Below, in pieces: positions 48,391 to 61,711 of a DNA stretch of 64,000 nt (position 1 is the stretch's first letter; each line of letters opens with the position of its first letter). The notes below the pieces were generated by a model that was given only the letters and a program-made list of their open reading frames with translations, was not told the origin of the DNA and did not search any database. The stretch is from Hydractinia symbiolongicarpus. Lineage: Eukaryota > Cnidaria > Hydrozoa > Anthoathecata > Hydractiniidae. The stretch covers positions 496,001 to 560,000 of the forward strand of contig NC_079886.1 in NCBI RefSeq assembly GCF_029227915.1, in the 5' to 3' direction. Position numbers and translations under genes: made by a program.

Positions 48391-51300
48391 TTTAAAAATG
48401 TTTTCATTTTTGATGAGACGCTAAATAAAAGAAGTTTAATCGCCGGCAAACGAAAACCCGCAATTTCCCGTAAATCCCGTTCCCGGCCCGTATAGTCGAA
48501 TGTATATAAAGAAAGTACCCAGGGAGTAAACTCATTTCCCGAACGATTTTTTAAATTATTTTTTCACCACTTAAACGTATGAGACTTGTAGTTTTCAAAA
48601 ATATTTTCATTTTTGATGAGACGCTGAATAAAAAAAGTTTAATCGCCCGCAAACGAAAACCCGCGATTTCCCGTAAATCCCGTACTCGGCCCATATAGTC
48701 AAAAGTATACAAAAAAGTACCCAGGGAGTAAACTGATTTCCCGAATAAATTTTTAAATTATTTTTTGACCACTAAAACGCATGAGACTTGTAGTTTTCAA
48801 AAATGTATTCATTTTTGATGAGACGCTGAATAAAAGAAGTTTAATCGCCGGCAAACAAAAACCCGCGATTTCCTGTAAATCCCGGGCTTGGCCCCTATAG
48901 TCGAATCAACACAAAGAAAGTACCCAGGGAGTAAACTCATTTCCCGAACGATTTTTTAAATTATTTTTTCACCACTAAAACGCATGAGACTTGTAGTTTT
49001 CAAAAATATTTTCATTTTTGATGAGACGCGGAATAAAAGAAGTTTAATCGCCGGCAAACGAAAACCCGCGCTTTCCCGTAAATCCCGTACTCGGCCCGTA
49101 TAATCAAAAGTATACAAAAAAAGTACCCAGGGAGTAAACTGATTTCCCGACTGATTTTTTAAATTATTTTTTCACCACTAAAACGGACGAGACTTGTAGT
49201 TTTCAAAAATGTTTTCATTTTTGATGAGACGCTGAATAAAAGAAGTTTAATCGCCCGCAAACGAAAACCCGCGATTTCCTGTAAATCCCGGGCTTGGCCC
49301 CTATAGTCGAATGTATACAAAGAAAGTACCTTGTGGGTAAACTCATTTTCAGAACGATTTTTCAAATTATTTTTTCACCACTAAAACGCATGAGACTTGT
49401 AGTTTTCAAAAATGTTTTCATTTTTGATAAGACGCTGAATAAAAGAAGTTTAATCGCCGGCAAACGAAAACCTGCGATTTCCCGTAAATCCGGTACTCGG
49501 CCCGTATAGTCAAGAGTATACAAAGAAAGTACTCAAGGAGTAAACTCATTTCCCGAACGATTTTTTAAATTATTTTTTCACCACTAAAACGCATGAGACT
49601 TGTAGTTTTCAAAAATATTTTCATTTTTGATGAGACGCTGAATAAAAGAAGTTTAATCGCCGGCAAACGAAAACCCGCGATTTCCTGTAAATCCCGTACT
49701 CGGCCCGTATAGTCAAAAGTATACAAAGAAAGTACCCAGGGAATAAACTCATTTCCCGAACGATTTCTTAAATTATTTTTTCACCACTAAAACGCATGAG
49801 ACTTGTAGTATTTAAAAATGTTTTCATTTTTCATGAGACGCTAAATAAAAGAAGTTTAATCGCCGGCAAACGAAAACCCGCGATTTCCCGTAAATCCCGT
49901 ACTCGGCCCATATAGTCAAAAGACTACAAAAAAGTACCCAGGGAGTAAAATGATTTCCCGAATAAATTTTTAAATTATTTTTTCACCACTAAAACGCATG
50001 AGACTTATAGTTTTAAAAAATGTTTTCATTTTTGATGAGACGCTGGATAAAAGAAGTTTAATCGCCGGCAAACGAAAACCCGCGATTTCCTGTAAATCCC
50101 GAGCTTGGCCCCTATAGTCGAATGTATACAAAGAAAGTACCCTGTGAGTAAACTCATTTTCAGAACGATTTTTTAAATTATTTTTTCACCACTAAAACGC
50201 ATGAGACTTGTAGTTTTCAAAAATGTATTCATTTTTGATGAGACGCTGAATAAAAGAAGTTTAATCGCCGGCAAACAAAAACCCGCGATTTCCTGTAAAT
50301 CCCGGGCTTGGCCCCTATAGTCGAATTAACACAAAGAAAGTACCCAGGGAGTAAACTCATTTCCCGAACGATTTTTTAAATTATTTTTTCACCACTAAAA
50401 CGCATGAGACTTGTAGTTTTCAAAAATATTTTCATTTTTGATGAGACGCGGAATAAAAGAAGTTTAATCGCCGGCAAACGAAAACCCGCGCTTTCCCGTA
50501 AATCCCGTACTCGGCCCGTATAATCAAAAGTATACAAAAAAAGTACCCAGGGAGTAAACTGATTTCCCGACTGATTTTTTAAATTATTTTTTCACCACTA
50601 AAACGGACGAGACTTGTAGTTTTCAAAAATGTTTTCATTTTTGATGAGACGCTGAATAAAAGAAGTTTAATCGCCCGCAAACGAAAACCCGCGATTTCCT
50701 GTAAATCCCGGGCTTGGCCCCTATAGTCGAATGTATACAAAGAAAGTACCTTGTGGGTAAACTCATTTTCAGAACGATTTTTCAAATTATTTTTTCAACA
50801 CTAAAACGCATGAGACTTGTAGTTTTCAAAAATGTTTTCATTTTTGATAAGACGCTGAATAAAAGAAGTTTAATCGCCGGCAAACGAAAACCTGCGATTT
50901 CCCGTAAATCCGGTACTCGGCCCGTATAGTCAAGAGTATACAAAGAGAGTACTCAAGGAGTAAACTCATTTCCCGAACGATTTTTTAAATTATTTTGTCA
51001 CCACTAAAACGCATGAGACTTGTAGTTTTCAAAAATATTTTCATTTTTGATGAGACGCTGAATAAAAGAAGTTTAATCGCCGGCAAACGAAAACCCGCGA
51101 TTTCCTGTAAATCCCGTACTCGGCCCGTATAGTCAAAAGTATACAAAGAAAGTACCCAGGGAATAAACTCATTTCCCGAACGATTTTTTAAATTATTTTT
51201 TCACCATTAAAACGCATGAGACTTGTAGTATTTAAAAATGTTTTCATTTTTCCTGAGACGCTAAATAAAAGAAGTTTAATCGCCGGCAAACGAAAACCCG

Positions 51301-52040
51301 CGATTTCCCGTAAATCCCGTACTCGGCCCATATAGTCAAAAGACTACAAAAAAGTACCCAGGGAGTAAAATGATTTCCCGAATAAATTTTTAAATTATTT
51401 TTTCACCACTAAAACGCATGAGACTTATAGTTTTCAAAAATGTTTTCATTTTTGATGAGACGCTGGATAAAAGAAGTTTATTCGCCGGCAAACGAAAACC
51501 CGCGATTTCCTGTAAATCCCGAGCTTGGCCCCTATAGTCGAATGTATACAAAGAAAGTACCCTGTGAGTAAACTCATTTTCAGAACGATTTTTTAAATTA
51601 TTTTTTCACCACTAAAACGCATGAGACTTGTAGCTTTCAAAAATGTTTTCATTTTTGATAAGACGCTGAATAAAAGAAGTTTAATCGCCGGCAAACGAAA
51701 ACCCGCGATTTCCCGTAAATCCGGTACTCGGCCCGTATAGTCAAAAGTATACAAAGAATGTACTCAAGGAGTAAACTCATTTCCCGAACGATTTTTTAAA
51801 TTATTTTTTCACCACTAAAACGCAGGAGACTTGTAGTTTTCAAAAATGTTTTCATTTTTGATGAGACGCTAAATAAAAGAAGTTTAATCGCCGGCAAACG
51901 AAAACCCGCGATTTCCCGTAAATCCCGTACTCGGCCCGTATAGTCAAAAGTATACAAAGAAAGTACCCAGGGAGTAAACTCATTTCCCGAACAATTTTTT
52001 AAATTATTTTACACCACTAAAACGCATGAGACTTGTAGTA
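48391..52040 (+). repeat. Segmental duplication, right copy (3,650 bp, 18 monomers)
   Basis: The right copy of the 3,650-bp duplication. Similarity continues past the nominal end to about 52220, where the left-copy order gives CACTTAAACG and this flank gives CACTAAAACG with GTAGCTTTC. It contains 7-monomer units at about 48771-50190 and 50191-51610. Near-identity suggests a very recent event or, if the assembly is at fault, an artefact of repeat collapse or expansion. Confidence 0.9.
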
Positions 52041-54267
52041 TTTAAAAATGTTTTCATTTTTGATGAGACGCTAAATAAAAGAAGTTTAATCGCCGGCAAA
52101 CGAAAACCCGCAATTTCCCGTAAATCCCGTTCCCGGCCCGTATAGTCGAATGTATATAAAGAAAGTACCCAGGGAGTAAACTCATTTCCCGAACGATTTT
52201 TTAAATTATTTTTTCACCACTAAAACGCATGAGACTTGTAGCTTTCAAAAATGTTTTCATTTTTGATAAGACACTGAATAAAAGAAGTTTAATCGCCGGC
52301 AAACGAAAACCCGCGATTTTCTGTAAATCCGGTACTTGGCCCGTATAGTCAAAGGTATACAAAGAAAGTACTCAAGGAGTAAACTCATTTCCCGAACGAT
52401 TTTTTAAATTATTTTTCACCACTAAAACGCATGAGACTTGTAGTTTTCAAAAATGTTTTCATTTTTGATGACACGCTAAATAAAAGAAGTTTAATCGCCG
52501 GCAAACGAAAACCCGCGATTTCCCGTAAATCCCGTACTCGGCCCGTATAGTCAAAAGTATACAAAGAAAGTACCCAGGGAGTAAACTCATTTCCCGAACA
52601 ATTTTTTAAATTATTTTACACCAATTAAACGCATGAGACTTGTAGTTTTTAAAAATATTTTCATTTTTGATGAGACGCTTAATAAAAGAAGTTTAATCGC
52701 CCGCAAACGAAAACCCGCGATTTCCCGTAAATCCCGTACTCGACCCATATAGTCAAAAGTATACAAAAAAAGTACCCAGGGAGTAAACAGATTTCCCGAA
52801 TAAATTTTTAAATTATTTTTTCACCACTAAAACGCATGAGACTTGTAGTTTTCAAAAATGTTTTCATTTTTGATGAGACGCTGAATAAAAGAAGTTTAAT
52901 CGCCGGCAAACGAAAACCCGAGATTTCCTGTAAATCCCGGGCTTGGCCCCTATAGTCGAATGTATACAAAGAAAGTACCCTGTGAGTAAACTCATTTTTA
53001 GAACGATTTTTCAAATTATTTTTTCACCACTAAAACGCATGAGACTTGTAGCTTTCAAAAATGTTTTCATTTTTGATAAGACGCTGAATAAAAGAAGTTT
53101 AATCGCCGGCAAACGAAAACCCGCGATTTCCCGTAAATCCGGTACTCGGCCCGTATAGTCAAAAGTATACAAAGAATGTACTCAAGGAGTAAACTCATTT
53201 CCCGAACCATTTTTTAAATTATTTTTTCACCACTAAAACGCAGGAGACTTGTAGTTTTCAAAAATGTTTTCATTTTTGATGAGACGCTAAATAAAAGAAG
53301 TTTAATCGCCGGCAAACGAAAACCCGCGATTTCCCGTAAATCCCGTACTCGGCCCGTATAGTCAAAAGTATACAAAGAAAGTACCCAGGGAGTAAACTCA
53401 TTTCCCGAACAATTTTTTAAATTATTTTACACCACTAAAACGCATGAGACTTGTAGTATTTAAAAATGTTTTCATTTTTGATGAGACGCTAAATAAAAGA
53501 AGTTTAATCGCCGGCAAACGAAAACCCGCAATTTCCCGTAAATCCCGTTCCCGGCCCGTATAGTCGAATGTATATAAAGAAAGTACCCAGGGAGTAAACT
53601 CATTTCCCGAACGATTTTTTAAATTATTTTTTCACCACTAAAACGCATGAGACTTGTAGCTTTCAAAAATGTTTTCATTTTTGATAAGACACTGAATAAA
53701 AGAAGTTTAATCGCCGGCAAACGAAAACCCGCGATTTCCTGTAAATCCGGTACTTGGCCCGTATAGTCAAAGGTATACAAAGAAAGTACTCAAGGAGTAA
53801 ACTCATTTCCCGAACGATTTTTTAAATTATTTTTCACCACTAAAACGCATGAGACTTGTAGTTTTCAAAAATGTTTTCATTTTTGATGACACGCTAAATA
53901 AAAGAAGTTTAATCGCCGGCAAACGAAAACCCGCGATTTCCCGTAAATCCCGTACTCGGCCCGTATAGTCAAAAGTATACAAAGAAAGTACCCAGGGAGT
54001 AAACTCATTTCCCGAACAATTTTTTAAATTATTTTACACCAATTAAACGCATGAGACTTGTAGTTTTCAAAAATATTTTCATTTTTGATGAGACGCTTAA
54101 TAAAAGAAGTTTAATCGCCCGCAAACGAAAACCCGCGATTTCCCGTAAATCCCGTACTCGGCCCATATAGTCAAAAGTATACAAAAAAAGTACCCAGGGA
54201 GTAAACAGATTTCCCGAATAAATTTTTAAATTATTTTTTCACCACTAAAACGCATGAGACTTGTAGT
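51611..54267 (+). repeat. 7-monomer units with 1,418-bp period
   Basis: The GTAGCTTTC with GATAAGACGCTG monomer at 51631 recurs at 53049, and the following six monomers (ACGCAGGAG, TTATTTTACACC, GTTCCCGG, GATAAGACACTG, GATGACACGCTAAAT, CACCAATTAAACG with TCGCCCGC) keep the same order. The copies diverge at about 54267, where the second has GTAGTATTTAAA with TTTTTCATGAG. The same unit returns at 55480 and 56898, again 1,418 bp apart. The first copy overlaps the right end of the 3,650-bp duplication. Confidence 0.85.
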
Positions 54268-55460
54268 ATTTAAAAATGTTTTCATTTTTCATGAGACGCT
54301 AAATAAAAGAAGTTTAATCGCCGGCAAACGAAAACCCGCGATTTCCCGTAAATCCCGTACTCGGCCCATATAGTCAAAAGTATACAAAAAAGTTCCCAGG
54401 GAGTAAAATGATTTCCCGACTGATTTTTTAAATTATTTTTTCACCACTAAAACGGACGAGACTTGTAGTTTTCAAAAATGTTTTCATTTTTGATGAGACG
54501 CTGAATAAAAGAAGTTTAATCGCCCGCAAACGAAAACCCGCGATTTCCTGTAAATCCCGGGCTTGGCCCCTATAGTCGAATGTATACAAAGAAAGTACCT
54601 TGTGGGTAAACTCATTTTCAGAACGATTTTTCAAATTATTTTTTCACCACTAAAACGCATGAGACTTGTAGTTTTCAAAAATGTTTTCATTTTTGATAAG
54701 ACGCTGAATAAAAGAAGTTTAATCGCCGGCAAACGAAAACCTGCGATTTCCCGTAAATCCGGTACTCGGCCCGTATAGTCAAGAGTATACAAAGAAAGTA
54801 CTCAAGGAGTAAACTCATTTCCCGAACGATTTTTTAAATTATTTTTTCACCACTAAAACGCATGAGACTTGTAGTTTTCAAAAATATTTTCATTTTTGAT
54901 GAGACGCTGAATAAAAGAAGTTTAATCGCCGGCAAACGAAAACCCGCGATTTCCTGTAAATCCCGTACTCGGCCCGTATAGTCAAAAGTATACAAAGAAA
55001 GTACCCAGGGAATAAACTCATTTCCCGAACGATTTTTTAAATTATTTTTTCACCACTAAAACGCATGAGACTTGTAGTATTTAAAAATGTTTTCATTTTT
55101 CATGAGACGCTAAATAAAAGAAGTTTAATCGCCGGCAAACGAAAACCCGCGATTTCCCGTAAATCCCGTACTCGGCCCATATAGTCAAAAGACTACAAAA
55201 AAGTACCCAGGGAGTAAAATGATTTCCCGAATAAATTTTTAAATTATTTTTTCACCACTAAAACGCATGAGACTTATAGTTTTCAAAAATGTTTTCATTT
55301 TTGATGAGACGCTGGATAAAAGAAGTTTATTCGCCGGCAAACGAAAACCCGCGATTTCCTGTAAATCCCGAGCTTGGCCCCTATAGTCGAATGTATACAA
55401 AGAAAGTACCCTGTGAGTAAACTCATTTTCAGAACGATTTTTTAAATTATTTTTTCACCA
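54268..55460 (+). repeat. 6-monomer interruption related to the 45-48-kb unit
   Basis: Between 7-monomer units starting at 53049 and 55480 the spacing is 2,431 bp instead of 1,418, an excess of 1,013 bp (five monomers). The extra monomers follow the 46.9-48.0-kb order: ACGGACGAG, TACCTTGTGGG, CAAGAGTATAC, AGGGAATAAAC, TTTTTCATGAG with AAAAGACTACAAA, and GACTTATAG with TTATTCGCC. A private AAGTTCCCAGGG lies near 54391. Confidence 0.75.
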
Positions 55461-58197
55461 CTAAAACGCATGAGACTTGTAGCTTTCAAAAATGTTTTCA
55501 TTTTTGATAAGACGCTGAATAAAAGAAGTTTAATCGCCGGCGAACGAAAACCCGCGATTTCCCGTAAATCCGGTACTCGGCCCGTATAGTCAAAAGTATA
55601 CAAAGAATGTACTCAAGGAGTAAACTCATTTCCCGAACGATTTTTTAAATTATTTTTTCACCACTAAAACGCAGGAGACTTGTAGTTTTCAAAAATGTTT
55701 TCATTTTTGATGAGACGCTAAATAAAAGAAGTTTAATCGCCGGCAAACGAAAACCCGCGATTTCCCGTAAATCCCGTACTCGGCCCGTATAGTCAAAAGT
55801 ATACAAAGAAAGTACCCAGGGAGTAAACTCATTTCCCGAACAATTTTTTAAATTATTTTACACCACTAAAACGCATGAGACTTGTAGTATTTAAAAATGT
55901 TCTCATTTTTGATGAGACGCTAAATAAAAGAAGTTTAATCGCCGGCAAACGAAAACCCGCAATTTCCCGTAAATCCCATTCCCGGCCCGTATAGTCGAAT
56001 GTATATAAAGAAAGTACCCAGGGAGTAAACTCATTTCCCGAACGATTTTTTAAATTATTTTTTCACCACTAAAACGCATGAGACTTGTAGCTTTTAAAAA
56101 TGTTTTCATTTTTGATAAGACACTGAATAAAAGAAGTTTAATCGCCGGCAAACGAAAACCCGCGATTTCCTGTAAATCCGGTACTTGGCCCGTATAGTCA
56201 AAGGTGTACAAAGAAAGTACTCAAGGAGTAAACTCATTTCCCGAACGATTTTTTAAATTATTTTTCACCACTAAAACGCATGAGACTTGTAGTTTTCAAA
56301 AATGTTTTCATTTTTGATGACACGCTAAATAAAAGAAGTTTAATCGCCGGCAAACGAAAACCCGCGATTTCCCGTAAATCCCGTACTCGGCCCGTATAGT
56401 CAAAAGTATACAAAGAAAGTACCCAGGGAGTAAACTCATTTCCCGAACAATTTTTTAAATTATTTTACACCAATTAAACGCATGAGACTTGTAGTTTTTA
56501 AAAATATTTTCATTTTTGATGAGACGCTTAATAAAAGAAGTTTAATCGCCCGCAAACGAAAACCCGCGATTTCCCGTAAATCCCGTACTCGGCCCATATA
56601 GTCAAAAGTATACAAAAAAAGTACCCAGGGAGTAAACAGATTTCCCGAATAAATTTTTAAATTATTTTTTCACCACTAAAACGCATGAGACTTGTAGTTT
56701 TCAAAAATGTTTTCATTTTTGATGAGACGCTGAATAAAAGAAGTTTAATCGCCGGCAAACGAAAACCCGAGATTTCCTGTAAATCCCGGGCTTGGCCCCT
56801 ATAGTCGAATGTATACAAAGAAAGTACCCTGTGAGTAAACTCATTTTTAGAACGATTTTTCAAATTATTTTTTCACCACTAAAACGCATGAGACTTGTAG
56901 CTTTCAAAAATGTTTTCATTTTTGATAAGACGCTGAATAAAAGAAGTTTAATCGCCGGCAAACGAAAACCCGCGATTTCCCGTAAATCCGGTACTCGGCC
57001 CGTATAGTCAAAAGTATACAAAGAATGTACTCAAGGAGTAAACTCATTTCCCGAACGATTTTTTAAATTATTTTTTCACCACTAAAACGCAGGAGACTTG
57101 TAGTTTTCAAAAATGTTTTCATTTTTGATGAGACGCTAAATAAAAGAAGTTTAATCGCCGGCAAACGAAAACCCGCGATTTCCCGTAAATCCCGTACTCG
57201 GCCCGTATAGTCAAAAGTATACAAAGAAAGTACCCAGGGAGTAAACTCATTTCCCGAACAATTTTTTAAATTATTTTACACCACTAAAACGCATGAGACT
57301 TGTAGTATTTAAAAATGTTTTCATTTTTGATGAGACGCTAAATAAAAGAAGTTTAATCGCCGGCAAACGAAAACCCGCAATTTCCCGTAAATCCCGTTCC
57401 CGGCCCGTATAGTCGAATGTATATAAAGAAAGTACCCAGGGAGTAAACTCATTTCCCGAACGATTTTTTAAATTATTTTTTCACCACTAAAACGCATGAG
57501 ACTTGTAGTTTTCAAAAATGTTTTCATTTTTGATGACACGCTAAATAAAAGAAGTTTAATCGCCGGCAAACGAAAACCCGCGATTTCCCGTAAATCCCGT
57601 ACTCGGCCCGTATAGTCAAAAGTATACAAAGAAAGTACCCAGGGAGTAAACTCATTTCCCGAACAATTTTTTAAATTATTTTACACCAATTAAACGCATG
57701 AGACTTGTAGTTTTCAAAAATATTTTCATTTTTGATGAGACGCTTAATAAAAGAAGTTTAATCGCCCGCAAACGAAAACCCGCGATTTCCCGTAAATCCC
57801 GTACTCGGCCCATATAGTCAAAAGTATACAAAAAAAGTACCCAGGGAGTAAACAGATTTCCCGAATAAATTTTTAAATTATTTTTTCACCACTAAAACGC
57901 ATGAGACTTGTAGTTTTCAAAAATGTTTTCTTTTTTGATGAGACGCTGAATAAAAGAAGTTTAATCGCCGGCAAACGAAAACCCGCGATTTCCTGTAAAT
58001 CCCGGGCTTGGCCCCTATAGTCGAATGTATACAAAGAAAGTACCCTGTGAGTAAACTCATTTTTAGAACGATTTTTCAAATTATTTTTTCACCACTAAAA
58101 CGCATGAGACTTGTAGTTTTCAAAAATGTTTTCATTTTTGATGAGACGCTAAATAAAAGAAGTTTAATCGTCGGCAAACGAAAACCCGCGAGTTCTC
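55461..58197 (+). repeat. Further 1,418-bp 7-monomer units
   Basis: The GTAGCTTTC with GATAAGACGCTG monomer at 55480 recurs at 56898, and 55.48-56.87 kb aligns with 51.63-53.02 kb at 3,849 bp. Order is as in the 51.6-kb unit, ending with a CACCAATTAAACG, a GAATAAATTTTTAAA and a CCCGAGATTTCCTG monomer. The second unit loses the GATAAGACACTG monomer near 57.5 kb and ends with TCGTCGGCAAACG and GTTCTCG near 58.19 kb. Copies of GCAAACG near 55541 read GCGAACG. Confidence 0.8.
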
Positions 58198-60296
58198 GTA
58201 AATCCCGTACTCGGCCCGTATAGTCAAAAGTATACAAAGAAAGTACCCAGGGAGTAAACTCATTTCCCGAACGATTTTTTAAATTATTTTTCACCACTAA
58301 AACGCATGAGACTTGTAGTTTTCAAAAATGTTTTCATTTTTGATGACACGCTAAATAAAAGAAGTTTAATCGCCGGCAAACGAAAACCCGCGATTTCCCG
58401 TAAATCCCGTACTCGGCCCGTATAGTCAAAAGTATACAAAGAAAGTACCCAGGGAGTAAACTCATTTCCCGAACAATTTTTTAAATTATTTTACACCAAT
58501 TAAACGCATGAGACTTGTAGTTTTCAAAAATATTTTCATTTTTGATGAGACGCTTAATAAAAGAAGTTTAATCGCCCGCAAACGAAAACCCGCGATTTCC
58601 CGTAAATCCCGTACTCGGCCCATATAGTCAAAAGTATACAAAAAAAGTACCCAGGGAGTAAACAGATTTCCCGAATAAATTTTTAAATTATTTTCTCACC
58701 ACTAAAACGCATGAGACTTGTAGTTTTCAAAAATGTTTTCATTTTTGATGAGACGCTGAATAAAAGAAGTTTAATCGCCGGCAAACGAAAACCCGAGATT
58801 TCCTGTAAATCCCGGGCTTGGCCCCTATAGTCGAATGTATACAAAGAAAGTACCCTGTGAGTAAACTCATTTTTAGAACGATTTTTCAAATTATTTTTTC
58901 ACCACTAAAACGCATGAGACTTGTAGCTTTCAAAAATGTTTTCATTTTTGATAAGACGCTGAATAAAAGAAGTTTAATCGCCGGCAAACGAAAACCCGCG
59001 ATTTCCCGTAAATCCGGTACTCGGCCCGTATAGTCAAAAGTATACAAAGAATGTACTCAAGGAGTAAACTCATTTCCCGAACGATTTTTTAAATTATTTT
59101 TTCACCACTAAAACGCAGGAGACTTGTAGTTTTCAAAAATGTTTTCATTTTTGATGAGACGCTAAATAAAAGAAGTTTAATCGCCGGCAAACGAAAACCC
59201 GCGATTTCCCGTAAATCCCGTACTCGGCCCGTATAGTCAAAAGTATACAAAGAAAGTACCCAGGGAGTAAACTCATTTCCCGAACGATTTTTTAAATTAT
59301 TTTTCACCACTAAAACGCATGAGACTTGTAGTTTTCAAAAATGTTTTCATTTTTGATGACACGCTAAATAAAAGAAGTTTAATCGCCGGCAAACGAAAAC
59401 CCGCGATTTCCCGTAAATCCCGTACTCGGCCCGTATAGTCAAAAGTATACAAAGAAAGTACCCAGGGAGTAAACTCATTTCCCGAACAATTTTTTAAATT
59501 ATTTTACACCAATTAAACGCATGAGACTTGTAGTTTTCAAAAATATTTTCATTTTTGATGAGACGCTTAATAAAAGAAGTTTAATCGCCCGCAAACGAAA
59601 ACCCGCGATTTCCCGTAAATCCCGTACTCGGCCCATATAGTCAAAAGTATACAAAAAAAGTACCCAGGGAGTAAACAGATTTCCCGAATAAATTTTTAAA
59701 TTATTTTCTCACCACTAAAACGCATGAGACTTGTAGTTTTCAAAAATGTTTTCATTTTTGATGAGACGCTGAATAAAAGAAGTTTAATCGCCGGCAAACG
59801 AAAACCCGAGATTTCCTGTAAATCCCGGGCTTGGCCCCTATAGTCGAATGTATACAAAGAAAGTACCCTGTGAGTAAACTCATTTTTAGAACGATTTTTC
59901 AAATTATTTTTTCACCACTAAAACGCATGAGACTTGTAGCTTTCAAAAATGTTTTCATTTTTGATAAGACGCTGAATAAAAGAAGTTTAATCGCCGGCAA
60001 ACGAAAACCCGCGATTTCCCGTAAATCCGGTACTCGGCCCGTATAGTCAAAAGTATACAAAGAATGTACTCAAGGAGTAAACTCATTTCCCGAACGATTT
60101 TTTAAATTATTTTTTCACCACTAAAACGCAGGAGACTTGTAGTTTTCAAAAATGTTTTCATTTTTGATGAGACGCTAAATAAAAGAAGTTTAATCGCCGG
60201 CAAACGAAAACCCGCGATTTCCCGTAAATCCCGTACTCGGCCCGTATAGTCAAAAGTATACAAAGAAAGTACCCAGGGAGTAAACTCATTTCCCGA
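58198..60296 (+). repeat. 5-monomer tandem duplication (1,013-bp offset)
   Basis: About 58198-59283 matches 59211-60296 at an exact 1,013-bp offset. GATGACACGCTAAAT is at 58341 and 59354, TTTTCTCACCAC at 58691 and 59704, and CCCGAGATTTCCTG, GTAGCTTTC and ACGCAGGAG follow in the same order. The TTTTCTCACC change is seen only in these two copies, so it marks the duplication. The unit is the 7-monomer unit to the left with two monomers missing. Confidence 0.9.
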
Positions 60297-61137
60297 ACAA
60301 TTTTTTAAATTATTTTACACCACTAAAACGCATGAGACTTGTAGTATTTAAAAATGTTTTCATTTTTGATGAGACGCTAAATAAAAGAAGTTTAATCGCC
60401 GGCAAACGAAAACCCGCAATTTCCCGTAAATCCCGTTCCCGGCCCGTATAGTCGAATGTATATAAAGAAAGTACCCAGGGAGTAAACTCATTTCCCGAAC
60501 GATTTTTTAAATTATTTTTTCACCACTAAAACGCATGAGACTTGTAGTATTTAAAAATGTTTTCATTTTTGATAAGACACTGAATAAAAGAAGTTTAATC
60601 GCCGGCAAACGAAAACCCGCGATTTCCTGTAAATCCGGTACTTGGCCCGTATAGTCAAAGGTATACAAAGAAAGTACTCAAGGAGTAAACTCATTTCCCG
60701 AACGATTTTTTAAATTATTTTTCACCACTAAAACGCATGAGACTTGTAGTTTTCAAAAATGTTTTCATTTTTGATGACACGCTAAATAAAAGAAGTTTAA
60801 TCGCCGGCAAACGAAAACCCGCGATTTCCCGTAAATCCCGTACTCGGCCCGTATAGTCAAAAGTATACAAAGAAAGTACCCAGGGAGTAAACTCATTTCC
60901 CGAACAATTTTTTAAATTATTTTACACCAATTAAACGCATGAGACTTGTAGTTTTCAAAAATATTTTCATTTTTGATGAGACGCTTAATAAAAGAAGTTT
61001 AATCGCCCGCAAACGAAAACCCGCGATTTCCCGTAAATCCCGTACTCGGCCCATATAGTCAAAAGTATACAAAAAAAGTACCCAGGGAGTAAACAGATTT
61101 CCCGAATAAATTTTTAAATTATTTTTTCACCACTAAA
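60297..61137 (+). repeat. Right-zone satellite segment
   Basis: Four monomers: GTTCCCGGCCCG; GTAGTATTTAAAAATG joined to GATAAGACACTG, a combination not seen in the other copies, which have GTAGCTTTC; GATGACACG; and CACCAATTAAACG with TCGCCCGC. The new combination at about 60.54-60.57 kb suggests a short conversion tract. No gene is present. Confidence 0.8.
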
Positions 61138-61711
61138 ACGCATGAGACTTGTAGTTTTCAAAAAATTTTTCAGTTTTGATGAGACGCTAAATAAAAGAAG
61201 TTTAATCGCCGGCAAACGAAAACCCGCGATTTCCCGTAAATCCCGTACTCGGCCCGTATAGTCAAAAGTATACAAAGAAAGTACCCAGGGAGTAAACTCA
61301 TTTCCCGAACGATTTTTTAAATTATTTTTTCACCACTAAAACGCATGAGACTTGTAGTTTTCAAAAAATTTTTCAGTTTTGATGAGACGCTAAATAAAAG
61401 AAGTTTAATCGCCGGCAAACGAAAACCCGCGATTTCCCGTAAATCCCGTACTCGGCCCGTATAGTCAAAAGTATACAAAGAAAGTACCCAGGGAGTAAAC
61501 TCATTTTCCGAACGATTTTTTAAATTATTTCTTCACCACTAAAACGCATGAGACTTGTAGTTTTCAAAAATGTTTTCATTTTTGATGAGACGCTAAATTG
61601 AAGAAGTTTAATCGCCGGCAAACGAAAACCCGCGATTTCCCGTAAATCCTGGACTCGGCCCGTATAGTCAAAAGTATTCAAAGAAAGTACCCAGGGAGTA
61701 AATTCATTTCC
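61138..61711 (+). repeat. Single-monomer duplication and GCTAAATTGAAG monomer
   Basis: Monomers starting at 61138 and 61341 both carry CAAAAAATTTTTCAG followed by GATGAGACGCTAAAT and are nearly the same over 203 bp, a single-unit tandem duplication. They are followed by the TATTTCTTCACC monomer with GCTAAATTGAAGAAG. The counterpart at 41.88 kb has only one such monomer. Confidence 0.8.
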
